From contig NZ_FNSI01000001.1 in NCBI RefSeq assembly GCF_900104955.1, forward strand, positions 3,692,001-3,756,000: a stretch of DNA of 64,000 bases, in the 5' to 3' direction. This DNA comes from Beijerinckia sp. 28-YEA-48 (GTDB lineage Bacteria; Pseudomonadota; Alphaproteobacteria; Rhizobiales; Beijerinckiaceae). Below the pieces are notes generated by a model. The model was given only the letters and a program-made list of their open reading frames with translations. It was not told the DNA's origin and ran no database searches. The translations under genes and the position numbers were made by a program. This document shows positions 40,158 to 48,774 of this stretch, piece by piece; position 1 is the first letter of the stretch; each line of letters opens with the position of its first letter.

Positions 40158-40337
40158 ATGAGCAACGACAAGACATCGCCTCAGAAGCGCAAAGACGATC
40201 GCGATCTGACGGAAGAGTTGAAGCAGTCCTTTCCGGCAAGCGATCCACCGACCGTCACCCGTCAACCCACGGATCAACGGCATGTGAAGAGCGAAGAGGC
40301 GGAAGCGGACGAGAAGAACGAGAAGAAGAAGCAATAG
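40158..40337 (+). CDS. Small acidic/basic protein with SFPASDPP motif
   Basis: 59 residues, GAGAGGAATAGG upstream. It begins MSNDKTSPQKRKDDRDLTEE and contains LKQSFPASDPPTVTRQPTDQ, a motif I recall from many short proteobacterial proteins of unknown function, then a Lys/Glu-rich tail ending KNEKKKQ. It is 44 bases after the exported PRC-barrel gene and probably shares its transcript. No structure is expected outside the motif. Confidence 0.7.
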   Translation: MSNDKTSPQKRKDDRDLTEELKQSFPASDPPTVTRQPTDQRHVKSEEAEADEKNEKKKQ

Positions 40338-40363
40338 GCCAGGCTGGCCTTCGAAAATGAAAG

Positions 40364-40393
40364 GCCCCGTCGCCGGCGAACCGGTGGCGGGGC
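40364..40393 (+). terminator. Terminator after the SFPASDPP protein gene
   Basis: GCCCCGTCGCCGG (40364-40376) and CCGGTGGCGGGGC (40381-40393) pair over 13 bp with two G-U pairs and a CGAA loop, followed by ATATTATTG. Confidence 0.75.
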
Positions 40394-40425
40394 ATATTAT
40401 TGCGGAGGAGCCATGGCCCCGGAAC

Positions 40426-40450
40426 GGAACCGACCGCGTAGATATACGTT
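40426..40450 (+). promoter_or_regulatory. EcfG-type promoter of the iron permease gene
   Basis: GGAAC (40426-40430), 16 bases, CGTT (40447-40450): perfect match to the general-stress consensus. A second GGAAC starts 5 bases earlier, with no matching -10. The gene begins 70 bases later. Confidence 0.75.
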
Positions 40451-40519
40451 GATTGAAAGGCGTCGACCCAATGGGATGCACCGGCATTTAAGTCTGGGTG
40501 CGACCAAAGGAAAAAGATT

Positions 40520-40954
40520 ATGCGGTCTTCTATGCCGGTCAATTCTACGGGTGGCGCGCGCAGAACTAGCTCCAAAGACGATTGGTTTCGGATCCTCGCC
40601 GTTAAAACCTCTCAGTGGTCAGGCAAGCCAGCGGCATTCACACTCGCTGTCGCGACGGTCATCGTCTGGGCGCTGACCGGCCCCATCTTCCACTACAGCG
40701 ATACCTGGCAGCTCGTTATCAACACCGGCACCACGATCATCACGTTCTTGATGGTCTTCCTCATCCAGGCAACGCAGAACCGGGATGCAGCGGCAATACA
40801 GCTCAAGCTCGATGAACTGATCCGAGCTCTTTCATCCGCACATAACGAAGTCATCGCAGCGGAGGAGCTGCAGGACAAAGAAATTGAAAGCCTGAAGGCG
40901 GATATAAAAGATAGCTGCTTGGAATTGCCGAACCGCACGAATGTGCGCCCCTGA
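40520..40954 (+). CDS. Low-affinity iron permease family protein
   Basis: 144 residues. Two hydrophobic helices (AFTLAVATVIVWALTGPIF, LVINTGTTIITFLMVFLIQ) are followed by TQNRDAAAIQLKLDELIRAL, the signature of the low-affinity iron permease family (PF04120), then a Leu/Glu-rich cytosolic helix (HNEVIAAEELQDKEIESLKA). Transport itself is unproven for bacterial members, which look more like small stress membrane proteins. An EcfG-type promoter precedes it. Confidence 0.88.
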   Translation: MRSSMPVNSTGGARRTSSKDDWFRILAVKTSQWSGKPAAFTLAVATVIVWALTGPIFHYSDTWQLVINTGTTIITFLMVFLIQATQNRDAAAIQLKLDELIRALSSAHNEVIAAEELQDKEIESLKADIKDSCLELPNRTNVRP

Positions 40955-41096
40955 CCGACCTCCGCCCCGCCGCCGGCGCACCGGCCACGGTCAAGACCAT
41001 CCGGCAGCTGGTCGCAGCGCGCCAGGCCAGGAGCCAATTATTTTTCGGGATTTTAGACCGGATCACCCCGCCAGTGGCGGCAAGGGGTAATCTCAA

Positions 41097-41181
41097 TGGT
41101 GCCCAGAAAAGGACTCGAACCTTCACGCCTTGCAGCACAGGTACCTGAAACCTGCGTGTCTACCAATTCCACCACCTGGGC
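41097..41181 (-). tRNA. tRNA-Leu(CAG)
   Basis: The minus strand folds as a tRNA of 85 bases: acceptor GCCCAGG paired with CTGGGC and the encoded ACCA end; D arm GTGGAATTGGTAGACAC; anticodon arm CAGGT-TTCAGGT-ACCTG with anticodon CAG; a long variable arm as expected for Leu; T arm AAGG-TTCGAGT-CCTT. It reads the Leu codon CUG, the commonest in this GC-rich genome. Confidence 0.96.
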
Positions 41182-41413
41182 AACGGGGGGTCTCTTACGA
41201 GGCGGGACCGCGCCTTGTCAATTGCTGGAAAGGGCGCGCGAGCGCCGTTTCCCCATATTCCTGCCCGGCCGGATCGAAATGTCGCCGCCTCCCCCCATAA
41301 CCTGGGCTTAACGAGCCATTTGGGGGCCGTTTTCGGCGATCATATTAACCGCCGGGCAAGCGGCCGGGCGCGATAATTCGTCCCTGCCGGCCTTTTGCCG
41401 CGACAGGTCGGTC

Positions 41414-42205
41414 ATGACAGGTCCAGACAGCTCTCCCCCTCCCGCCGTCCAACTGCACGGCCTGACGAAGCGCTTCGGCGACAAGGCCGCCGTGGCCGGC
41501 TTCGATCTCACCGTGCGCGCCGGCGAGCTTTATGCCCTGCTCGGCCCCAATGGCGCCGGTAAAACCACGACCCTGCGCATGGTCGCCGGCCTGCTGCCAG
41601 CCGACAGCGGCACGATCGAGGTGTTTGGCATCGATGCCCGGCGCGATCCCGTCTCTGCTAAGCGAATCACTGCCTGGCTGCCGGACGAGCCGATGCTCTA
41701 CGATAAGCTCGATCCGCTCGAATATCTGGAGTTCGTCGCCGGGCTGTGGGGCGTCGCGCCGCGCCTGGCCGAGGCGCGCGCCACGGCGCTGCTTCACACG
41801 CTCGGCCTGTGGGAGCATCGCTTCGAGCGCTGCGAGGGCTTTTCACGCGGCATGAAGCAGAAGGTGGCGCTGGCGGGCGCGCTGATCCACGAGCCGCGTC
41901 TGCTGATGCTCGACGAACCTCTGACCGGGCTCGACGCCGCCATCGTCCGGCAGGTGAAAGACCTCTTGACGGAACGCGTGCGCGCCGGGGCCGCCATCGT
42001 GCTGACGACCCATATTCTCGATGTCGCCGAACGGCTCGCCGACCGCATCGGCATCATCCACGACGGCCGGCTGATCGCCGAAGGCACGCTGGCCGAGCTG
42101 CGCGTGCTGGCCGGGCGTCACCAATCGACGCTCGAAGACGTGTTTCTCGAGTTGACGGGACAAGTCCAGAGCGCCGCGCAGCCCATAGATCCTGTCGACG
42201 CATGA
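41414..42205 (+). CDS. ABC transporter ATP-binding protein
   Basis: 263 residues. Walker A LLGPNGAGKTTTLRM, signature region CEGFSRGMKQKVALAGAL, Walker B LLMLDEPLTGLD and the switch His in LTTHILDVAERL. The C-terminal part (RLIAEGTLAELRV) is that of multidrug/Na+-export-type ATPases such as CcmA/NatA. Its stop overlaps the ATG of the membrane subunit (ATGA), so the two are a coupled exporter. Substrate unknown. Confidence 0.94.
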   Translation: MTGPDSSPPPAVQLHGLTKRFGDKAAVAGFDLTVRAGELYALLGPNGAGKTTTLRMVAGLLPADSGTIEVFGIDARRDPVSAKRITAWLPDEPMLYDKLDPLEYLEFVAGLWGVAPRLAEARATALLHTLGLWEHRFERCEGFSRGMKQKVALAGALIHEPRLLMLDEPLTGLDAAIVRQVKDLLTERVRAGAAIVLTTHILDVAERLADRIGIIHDGRLIAEGTLAELRVLAGRHQSTLEDVFLELTGQVQSAAQPIDPVDA

Positions 42206-43704
42206 TGAACTTCTTCAAGCCTGGGTCATTTGGCTGGCTGATCGCCCATGATCTGCGCCTGTCGCTGCGTCGCTTCCAGGGCATGTTCGGCCAATTGCAG
42301 CCGCGCACGACGGCGCTGATCGTTGTCGCGGCGTTGCTTGTCTTTCACGCCCTCGCCTGGCCGGTGGCGCATTGGCTGGCCGATGACAAAGGCTTGCTCT
42401 ATCCGGCTTTGGCGGCGGGCGTGCTGTTCGTTCTGCCCTGGCTGATTTCACAAGCGCTGACCGGCGCGACGCGGGCGCTGTATACGCGCGGCGATCTCGA
42501 TCTTCTGCTCGCCTCGCCCTTGCCCGCGACCCATATTCTGGGCGCGCGCGCCATCGCCATCGCGGCGGAAGCCATGGGCGCGGTGGCGATCCTGGTGTTG
42601 CCGATCGCCAATATGAACGCGCTGGTCAATGGCTGGCAGTGGCTCGCGGTCTATCCCACCCTGCTGGCCGGCGGACTGTTTGCAACGTCACTCGGCATCG
42701 CCTTGGCGCTTGGGCTCATCCGCCTCATCGGGCCGCGCCGCACGCGTGTCGTTTCGCAGGTGGTGGCCACCTGCATCGGCGCCGCCTTCGTGCTCGGCCT
42801 GCAAGTGCTCAACATGTTTCCGCAAGGGACACGCGAAGGCATCGTTGCGGCCATTGATCGATCGGATCCCGGCCTCTTCGATCGCCATGGAATATTATGG
42901 CTGCCAGTGCGGGCCGCGGCCGGCGATCTCCCAGCCCTCCTCACATGGAGCCTAGTGGCGCTTGGCCTGTTCACCGTCACCTGCCTGATCATGGGCCGCG
43001 CCTTCACCACGAGCGCCCTGCAATCAGCCGGCGTTGCTGGCGGGCGCACGAAACAGCGCCCCATGCGCTTTAACGGCAATCGAGGCCGCGCTCTGCGCCG
43101 CAAGGAATGGCGGCTGATCGCGCGCGATCCCTGGCTGATCAGCCAGCTCATGTTGCAAGTGATCTATACCCTGCCGGTTGCCCTCGTCGTCTGGCGCAGC
43201 CTTGGCACGCAAGACGCCATCGCCATTTCGGTGGCGCCGGCCATTGTCGTCATCGCCTCGCAAGTGTCCGCCTCGCTCGCCTGGCTCACGCTCTCAAGCG
43301 AAGACGCGCCGGAATTCCTCGCCAGCGCGCCGGTGACGCGCCGCGAGATCGAGCGACGCAAGCTGGAAGCTGTCGCCTTGCCGCTTGGCCTGTTCCTGGC
43401 GCTGCCGCTTCTCGGGCTGGCGCTGGTCTCGCCCATCGCGGCGCTATGGACGCTCGTCTTCGCCACCTGCGCCGCATTGTCCACGGCCTTGCTCAATCTC
43501 TGGCATCCGATGCCGGGGCGACGCGTGATGGTGATGCGCCGACATTCGCAATCGAAACTCATCGCCATGATGGAACATCTGTTGTCCCTGCTCTGGGCCG
43601 TGGCGATGGTGATGGCTGTGCTTGGCAGCCTATTCGCCTTCGTGCCGATCAGCCTTGTCCTTGCCGTGCTGTGGTTCAACCGGCCGGCACGCGCCGCTGC
43701 CTAA
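42202..43704 (+). CDS. ABC transporter membrane subunit (ABC-2-like)
   Basis: 500 residues with about ten to twelve hydrophobic segments. It begins MMNFFKPGSFGWLIAHDLRL, with a cytosolic RFQGMFGQLQPRT before the first helix. RRKEWRLIARDPWLISQLML is the conserved coupling motif of this family of large permease proteins (comparable to YhaP/EcsB-like). In-frame sequence upstream to 41746 is the ABC protein gene in another frame and not part of it. It works with the preceding ATPase. Confidence 0.9.
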   Translation: MMNFFKPGSFGWLIAHDLRLSLRRFQGMFGQLQPRTTALIVVAALLVFHALAWPVAHWLADDKGLLYPALAAGVLFVLPWLISQALTGATRALYTRGDLDLLLASPLPATHILGARAIAIAAEAMGAVAILVLPIANMNALVNGWQWLAVYPTLLAGGLFATSLGIALALGLIRLIGPRRTRVVSQVVATCIGAAFVLGLQVLNMFPQGTREGIVAAIDRSDPGLFDRHGILWLPVRAAAGDLPALLTWSLVALGLFTVTCLIMGRAFTTSALQSAGVAGGRTKQRPMRFNGNRGRALRRKEWRLIARDPWLISQLMLQVIYTLPVALVVWRSLGTQDAIAISVAPAIVVIASQVSASLAWLTLSSEDAPEFLASAPVTRREIERRKLEAVALPLGLFLALPLLGLALVSPIAALWTLVFATCAALSTALLNLWHPMPGRRVMVMRRHSQSKLIAMMEHLLSLLWAVAMVMAVLGSLFAFVPISLVLAVLWFNRPARAAA

Positions 43705-43867
43705 TCCTCGGCCTAATCCCCGGCCTGATTAACCTTACCCGACAGTCCTTTCCTCAACGCTGCGGCTGCGGACCAGTGCTTGCAGCCATGTGGGTCCGTC
43801 GCGGAACACAGGGGCAATATCGCTCTATCTGTCCCGCATCGAGACAAAACGCACGGAAACAGGACAG

Positions 43868-45025
43868 ATGGCACTCGCCGACAACCCACAGATTGGCAAG
43901 GCCCAACTCGCCCCCGGGCCAGGATTGGTTCCGGAGCCCGCGGCTTTTAGCTACGGCGGCGTTCTTTCATCGCCGATGCAAAGCTTTGCTCTGAACGGCC
44001 ATTTCGTCGCGCTGCTCGCTTGCCTGATCGCCGCTCTGCTGGCCCATGCGGGCGCGATGCCGACAGGCTTTCAATGGCTTGGACGGCTGAGCGCCTTCCT
44101 CGAACCTTTCGCCTGGCCTGCCTATCTCGCCTTCTCCGGCATCGCCTGCCACGGTTTTCTGCAGACCAAATGGCAGGTCACATCGCGCGACTATATCGAG
44201 CCCGCGGTCATCTACGGCGCGCTCTGGGTGACGCTCAACGCGGCGACAAGCTATGTCTCCGGCTTTGCCCCGCTGGCGCCGATCGCCGCCTCGCTCCACG
44301 CCACGATCGGCATTTGGGAAATCCCAGCCTTGCTGGCCCTGCCCGCTTTCATGCTCATCGCCCAGCGGTTCTTCGGCGGACGGCGACTCCTCTTGCTCAT
44401 CGCGGCCATGGCGCTGCACGTGCTGGCACCGCGGACAGGCTTTGCCTTCATCGACCTCGGCCTCAGCGGCTTCATCTATTTCGTCATCGGCACGCTCTAT
44501 GCGCGCCAGGGACGCGCGCTCGCCACTTGGGCGTCGCGCCATCCTGCGCTCGCCATCGTCATCCTGTGCGTCTGGAGCATCTACAACGCGCTGGCAACCT
44601 TCTATCCCGCCGCCACACTGACAGCGACGCTCGCCAATCTGCCGTTCGCCAGCCTGCCCTTGGCGAAATTCGGCTTGGCTCTCGTTGGCATCGGCGCGGT
44701 CGCCATGGTGTCGGGGCTGCTCGGGCTGTTACAATCGGTGCTTAGCACCATCGCTGCGGAACCGCGCATCGCCCATTTGTGGCGGCCTGTCGTGTTGCTG
44801 GTACCGTTTGCCATCGGCACGCTCTGCGGCGTTCTGGTCGCCACGCGGCTGGCGCCGAGCCATGCGGGCGCCCTGGCGGTGCTGTCGGTAATGAGTTTGA
44901 CCGCCATCGTGACGGTCGCCCTCGTGCGGGTCTTCGGCCTGGCCCAGACGACCCCCCACCAGGAAGCCGCCGCAACAGCGAAATTGCGCCCTATTCGGCA
45001 GCTGAATGACGGCAACGCGCCATAA
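43868..45025 (+). CDS. Multi-spanning membrane protein, acyltransferase-3-like layout
   Basis: 385 residues from the ATG at 43868 (AGGA upstream), with about ten to twelve hydrophobic helices after a cytosolic N-terminus of ~40 residues (QIGKAQLAPGPGLVPEPAAF). FAWPAYLAFSGIACHGFLQT and LGLSGFIYFVIGTLYARQGR resemble the AcylT_3/OpgC-like family in outline, but the catalytic His of that family is not obvious. Function not assigned. It stands alone between the ABC genes and polA. Confidence 0.75.
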   Translation: MALADNPQIGKAQLAPGPGLVPEPAAFSYGGVLSSPMQSFALNGHFVALLACLIAALLAHAGAMPTGFQWLGRLSAFLEPFAWPAYLAFSGIACHGFLQTKWQVTSRDYIEPAVIYGALWVTLNAATSYVSGFAPLAPIAASLHATIGIWEIPALLALPAFMLIAQRFFGGRRLLLLIAAMALHVLAPRTGFAFIDLGLSGFIYFVIGTLYARQGRALATWASRHPALAIVILCVWSIYNALATFYPAATLTATLANLPFASLPLAKFGLALVGIGAVAMVSGLLGLLQSVLSTIAAEPRIAHLWRPVVLLVPFAIGTLCGVLVATRLAPSHAGALAVLSVMSLTAIVTVALVRVFGLAQTTPHQEAAATAKLRPIRQLNDGNAP

Positions 45026-45045
45026 TCCTGGATTTTTGGGCGCCT

Positions 45046-45065
45046 GAGGCGGGGATAGCCGCCTC
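45046..45065 (+). terminator. Possible terminator before polA
   Basis: GAGGCGG (45046-45052), loop GGATAG, CCGCCTC (45059-45065); stem only 7 bp and followed by GCGCGC, not a T tract. Weak candidate for ending the preceding transcript. Confidence 0.35.
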
Positions 45066-45143
45066 GCGCGCATAGCTTCGCTGTCCCGCAGGGGCTAAAC
45101 TGCTGCCGGCATTTGCCGCAACACTCCTGCAGACAGCGAGACC

Positions 45144-48100
45144 ATGGCTCCGACGCATAAGCCCCTGTCCAAGGGCGACCATATTTTCCTCGTCGATGGA
45201 TCGTCCTTCGTCTTCCGCGCCTATTTCCAGTCGATGCGCCAGGACCCGAAATACAATTATCGCTCCGACCGGCTGCCCAATGGCGCGGTGCGGCTGTTTT
45301 GCACAAAACTGTTCCAATTCATCGAGAAGGGCGCGATGGGCATCAAGCCCACCCATCTCGCCATCATCCTCGACAAGTCGGAGAACTCCTTCCGCAAGGA
45401 AATGTATCCGCCCTATAAGGCCAACCGCTCAGAACCGCCGGAAGATCTCATCCCGCAATTTCCGCTGATGCGCGAAGCGGTGCGCGCCTTTGGCATGATC
45501 CCGGTCGAACAGGATGTCTACGAGGCCGACGACCTGATCGCCACCTATGCGCGACAGGCGCGCGAGCGCGGCGCCGATGTGCTGATCGTCTCGGCCGACA
45601 AAGACCTGATGCAGCTCATCCAGCCCGGCGTCTCCATGTATGATCCGGCTTCCGGCGTCGCCGGCAACGCGGGCGCCCGCGAGGAGCGGCGCATCGGCGA
45701 AGCGGAAGTGCAGGATTATTTCGGCGTGCCTGCCGACAAAGTGATCGACGTGCAGGCGCTCGCCGGCGATTCCACCGACAATGTGCCAGGCGCGCCCGGC
45801 ATCGGTATCAAGACGGCGGCGCAGCTCATCACCGAATATGGCGACCTCGATACGTTGCTCGCCCGCGCTGGCGAAATCAAACAGCCGAAGCGACGCGAGA
45901 CCCTGACCAATCCAGAGAACATCGAGAAAATCCGCATCTCGAAAAAGCTGGTGACCCTGGTCGACGACGTGAAGGTGGAAACGCCGATCGACGATCTCAT
46001 CTTGAACCCGCCCGATGGCAAGGCCCTGGTGGCCTTTCTCAAGGCGATGGAATTTTCCGCCATCACCAAGCGCGCCGCCGAAATCTTTTCGGTCGACGCC
46101 AACGAGATCGAGCCCGATCCGCGCCTGGTCGGCCCCGGCGCCTGGCGCGGTCGCAACGGTGAAGCGACAGCCGCCGCTGAGCCGGCAACGGCGGAAGCGG
46201 AAGCCGCGCCGAATGGCAACGGCGCCGACTCCAGCGTGCCGCGCAAGAATGCCCGCTATGGCGAACAGGCGCCAAGCGCCGTCATCGCCACCGGCCCTGG
46301 TGCGCTCGCCGCCGCCCGCGCGGAAGCTTTCCGCACGATGGCGTTCGATCTGAAGAAATACCAGACCGTCACCTCGCTCGACACGATCGATACGATCATC
46401 GCCGCTGCCTTTGCTGCCGGCCGTGTCGCCATCGATACGGAAACCTCGTCGCTCGATCCGCAACAGACGCAGCTCGTCGGCCTGTCCTTCTGCGTCACAC
46501 CGGGCGAGGCTTTTTATATTCCGCTTGGCCACCGCAGCGAAGGCGGCGGCGATCTGTTCGGCGGCAACGAATTGGTGCCGGGGCAATTGCCGCTCGACGC
46601 CGTGCTCGCGAAGGTCAAACCGCTGCTCGAAGACCCGAGCGTCTTGAAGATCGCCCATAACGCCAAATTCGATTGGATCGTGCTGCGCCAGCATGGCGTC
46701 GCCATGGAACCCGTCGAAGACACCTTGCTGATGTCTTATGTGCTCGACGCCGGGCGCAGCGATCACGGCATGGACGTGCTGTCGGAAAAGATCCTGGGCC
46801 ACAAGCCCATCCCCTTCAGCGAGGTGGCGGGCACCGGCCGCACCTTCATCGGCTTCGCCCGCGTGAGCATCGAGAAGGCGACCGAATATTCAGCCGAGGA
46901 TACTGACGTCACCCTGCGGCTGTGGAACGTACTGAAGCCGCGCCTCGTCGCCGAGCGGATGAACACCATCTATGAGACGCTCGAACGGCCGATGATCGAA
47001 ACCCTGGCGCGCATGGAGCGGCGCGGCATTTCGATCGACCGGCAGATCCTCTCACGGCTCTCGGGCGAATTCGCGCAAGGCATGGCGCGGCTCGAGGCGG
47101 AGATTCAGGAATTGGCCGGCGAGAGCTTCAATCTCGGCTCGCCGAAACAGCTGGGCGACATTCTGTTTGGCAAGATGGGCCTGCCTGGCGGCAAGAAGAC
47201 CGCGACGGGCGCCTGGTCGACCGCCGCCGGCGTGCTGGAAGACCTGGCCGACCAAGGCCACGACCTGCCGGCGCGCATTCTCGACTGGCGACAGTTGCAG
47301 AAGCTGAAATCGACTTACACCGACGCGCTGCCCGAATATGTGAACCCGCAGACCAAGCGCGTCCACACCTCCTATGCGCTGGCCGCGACCACCACCGGAC
47401 GCCTGTCGTCGTCGGAACCGAACCTGCAGAATATTCCGGTGCGCAACGAGGCCGGGCGCAAGATCCGCACGGCCTTCGTCGCCGCCTCGGGCAATAAGCT
47501 CATCTCCGCCGACTATTCGCAGATCGAGCTGCGCCTGCTCGCCCATATCGCCGACATTCCGCAGCTAAAGACGGCTTTTGACAACGGCCTCGACATTCAC
47601 GCGATGACCGCATCGGAAATGTTCAACGTGCCGATCGAGGGCATGCCGAGCGAAGTGCGCCGCCGCGCCAAGGCGATCAACTTCGGCATCATCTACGGCA
47701 TGTCGGCCTTCGGCCTCGCCAATCAGCTCGGCATTCCGCGCGAGGAAGCGGGCGCCTATATCCGCAAATATTTCGAGCGCTTCCCCGGTATCCGCGACTA
47801 TATGGAAGCGACGAAGAAGGTCTGCCGCGAGCAGGGTTATGTGACGACGATCTTCGGCCGCCGCTGCCATTATCCGCGCATCACCGCCTCAAACCCCTCG
47901 GAGCGCGCCTTCAACGAACGCGCCGCGATCAACGCGCCAATCCAAGGCTCGGCCGCCGACATCATCCGCCGCGCCATGGTGCGCATGGACGATGCCCTGG
48001 TGGCGGCGAAGCTGAACGCGCAGATGCTGCTGCAGGTGCATGACGAACTGGTGTTCGAAGTACCCGAGGCCGAGGTCGATGCGACGATCAAGGTCGTGCG

Positions 48101-48197
48101 CAAGATCATGGTCGACGCGCCGCATCCGGCGGTGGCGCTGTCCGTGCCGCTACAGGTCGATGCCAAGGCGGCGCATAATTGGGACGAGGCGCATTAA
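45144..48197 (+). CDS. polA: DNA polymerase I
   Basis: 1017 residues with three parts. The 5' nuclease (1-300) shows LDKSENSFRKEMYPPYKANR, VDDLIATYARQARERG-type motif (EADDLIATYARQ) and GDSTDNVPGAPGIGIKTAAQ. A linker at 325-400 is rich in Ala, Gly and Asn. The 3'-5' exonuclease is active-looking: D-x-E in AIDTETSSLDP (~429), HNAKFDW and YSAEDTDVTL. The polymerase has DYSQIELRLLAHI (~789), RRAKAINFGIIYGMSAFGLA (~839) and VHDELVFEVPE (~965). It fills gaps in repair and removes Okazaki primers. Length slightly exceeds E. coli PolA (928). Confidence 0.98.
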   Translation: MAPTHKPLSKGDHIFLVDGSSFVFRAYFQSMRQDPKYNYRSDRLPNGAVRLFCTKLFQFIEKGAMGIKPTHLAIILDKSENSFRKEMYPPYKANRSEPPEDLIPQFPLMREAVRAFGMIPVEQDVYEADDLIATYARQARERGADVLIVSADKDLMQLIQPGVSMYDPASGVAGNAGAREERRIGEAEVQDYFGVPADKVIDVQALAGDSTDNVPGAPGIGIKTAAQLITEYGDLDTLLARAGEIKQPKRRETLTNPENIEKIRISKKLVTLVDDVKVETPIDDLILNPPDGKALVAFLKAMEFSAITKRAAEIFSVDANEIEPDPRLVGPGAWRGRNGEATAAAEPATAEAEAAPNGNGADSSVPRKNARYGEQAPSAVIATGPGALAAARAEAFRTMAFDLKKYQTVTSLDTIDTIIAAAFAAGRVAIDTETSSLDPQQTQLVGLSFCVTPGEAFYIPLGHRSEGGGDLFGGNELVPGQLPLDAVLAKVKPLLEDPSVLKIAHNAKFDWIVLRQHGVAMEPVEDTLLMSYVLDAGRSDHGMDVLSEKILGHKPIPFSEVAGTGRTFIGFARVSIEKATEYSAEDTDVTLRLWNVLKPRLVAERMNTIYETLERPMIETLARMERRGISIDRQILSRLSGEFAQGMARLEAEIQELAGESFNLGSPKQLGDILFGKMGLPGGKKTATGAWSTAAGVLEDLADQGHDLPARILDWRQLQKLKSTYTDALPEYVNPQTKRVHTSYALAATTTGRLSSSEPNLQNIPVRNEAGRKIRTAFVAASGNKLISADYSQIELRLLAHIADIPQLKTAFDNGLDIHAMTASEMFNVPIEGMPSEVRRRAKAINFGIIYGMSAFGLANQLGIPREEAGAYIRKYFERFPGIRDYMEATKKVCREQGYVTTIFGRRCHYPRITASNPSERAFNERAAINAPIQGSAADIIRRAMVRMDDALVAAKLNAQMLLQVHDELVFEVPEAEVDATIKVVRKIMVDAPHPAVALSVPLQVDAKAAHNWDEAH

Positions 48198-48206
48198 TCT
48201 CGCGCC

Positions 48207-48350
48207 TGGGTATCATCCCGGACGCGCCAGCGGCGCGATCCGGGAACCAGGAGCGCGTGGTAGAATGCATGCTCCTGAATGGCACGCCAAAGGTTAAAGC
48301 GGCTGCCCCCCGGATACCGGATCACGCTACGCGTGTCCGGTATGACACCA
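48207..48350. repeat. REP-type inverted repeat pair, family A, copy 3
   Basis: TATCATCCCGGACGCGCC...CGATCCGGGAACCAGGAGCG on the left and CCCCCGGATACCGGATCACG...GTGTCCGGTATGACACCA on the right. It is more diverged than copies 1 and 2 (TATCAT, GGTATG) but keeps the architecture, and lies between polA and the convergent gene at 48379. Confidence 0.8.
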
Positions 48351-48378
48351 AGACTTCGGGATGACTTGCAACGCATTC

Positions 48379-48756
48379 TTACATCGCCCCGGCAAGCCCG
48401 CTTTCAAAAACGTAAAATTTGCCCGCCTCATTGCAGTCCAACGTCAGTCGTAGGCGATTGGCCAAATCTGGCTCGACAAAAATAGCAAAGACGCGATCCT
48501 CGCCATCTTCCACCAGCAGCGGCGCATTGGATGCGGGATTTTCGGGATAACACTTCGATCGCGACCCGATCCCTGGGTAGTAACCTGGGCCATGCCTGAT
48601 TTCTTGACCGCTGCCGATCCGACCTTCCACAAAATCCAAAAAATACCACAGCGTCGCCACCTGAGAACTTCCAGGCTTTACCCGATCGATGAGAGCATCG
48701 ATCGCAGCACGGGCCGCGTCCGTGAGAATGATACGAGGCCGGCCAGATGCTTCCAT
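48379..48756 (-). CDS. Hypothetical protein downstream of the molybdenum hydroxylase genes
   Basis: 125 residues. It starts 18 bases after the molybdenum-subunit stop with GAGG as ribosome site, so it may be the third gene of that operon. MEASGRPRIILTDAARAAID, QVATLWYFLDFVEGR, PLLVEDGEDRVFAIFVEPDL and NEAGKFYVFESGLAGAM suggest an alpha/beta fold. No family recognised. Its start codon lies in the loop of a strong hairpin (48734-48767). Confidence 0.65.
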   Translation of the reverse strand: MEASGRPRIILTDAARAAIDALIDRVKPGSSQVATLWYFLDFVEGRIGSGQEIRHGPGYYPGIGSRSKCYPENPASNAPLLVEDGEDRVFAIFVEPDLANRLRLTLDCNEAGKFYVFESGLAGAM

Positions 48757-48767
48757 GGCCGGCCTCG
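48734..48767 (-). promoter_or_regulatory. Hairpin around the start codon of the gene at 48756
   Basis: CGAGGCCGGCC and GGCCGGCCTCG form an 11-bp perfect stem (48734-48744 with 48757-48767) with a 12-base loop holding the ATG. On the minus strand the ribosome site GAGG is in the 5' arm. It could limit translation or end the upstream transcript. Confidence 0.6.
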
Positions 48768-48774
48768 CAATTGC

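Noticed and set aside
41746-42201. Upstream extension of the ABC membrane subunit frame
   Set aside because: It lies within the ATPase gene in another frame; the ATGA overlap at 42202 is the natural start.
45429-46802. A 457-codon minus-strand open frame within polA
   Set aside because: It lies wholly opposite PolA nuclease and linker sequence and has no recognisable domain.
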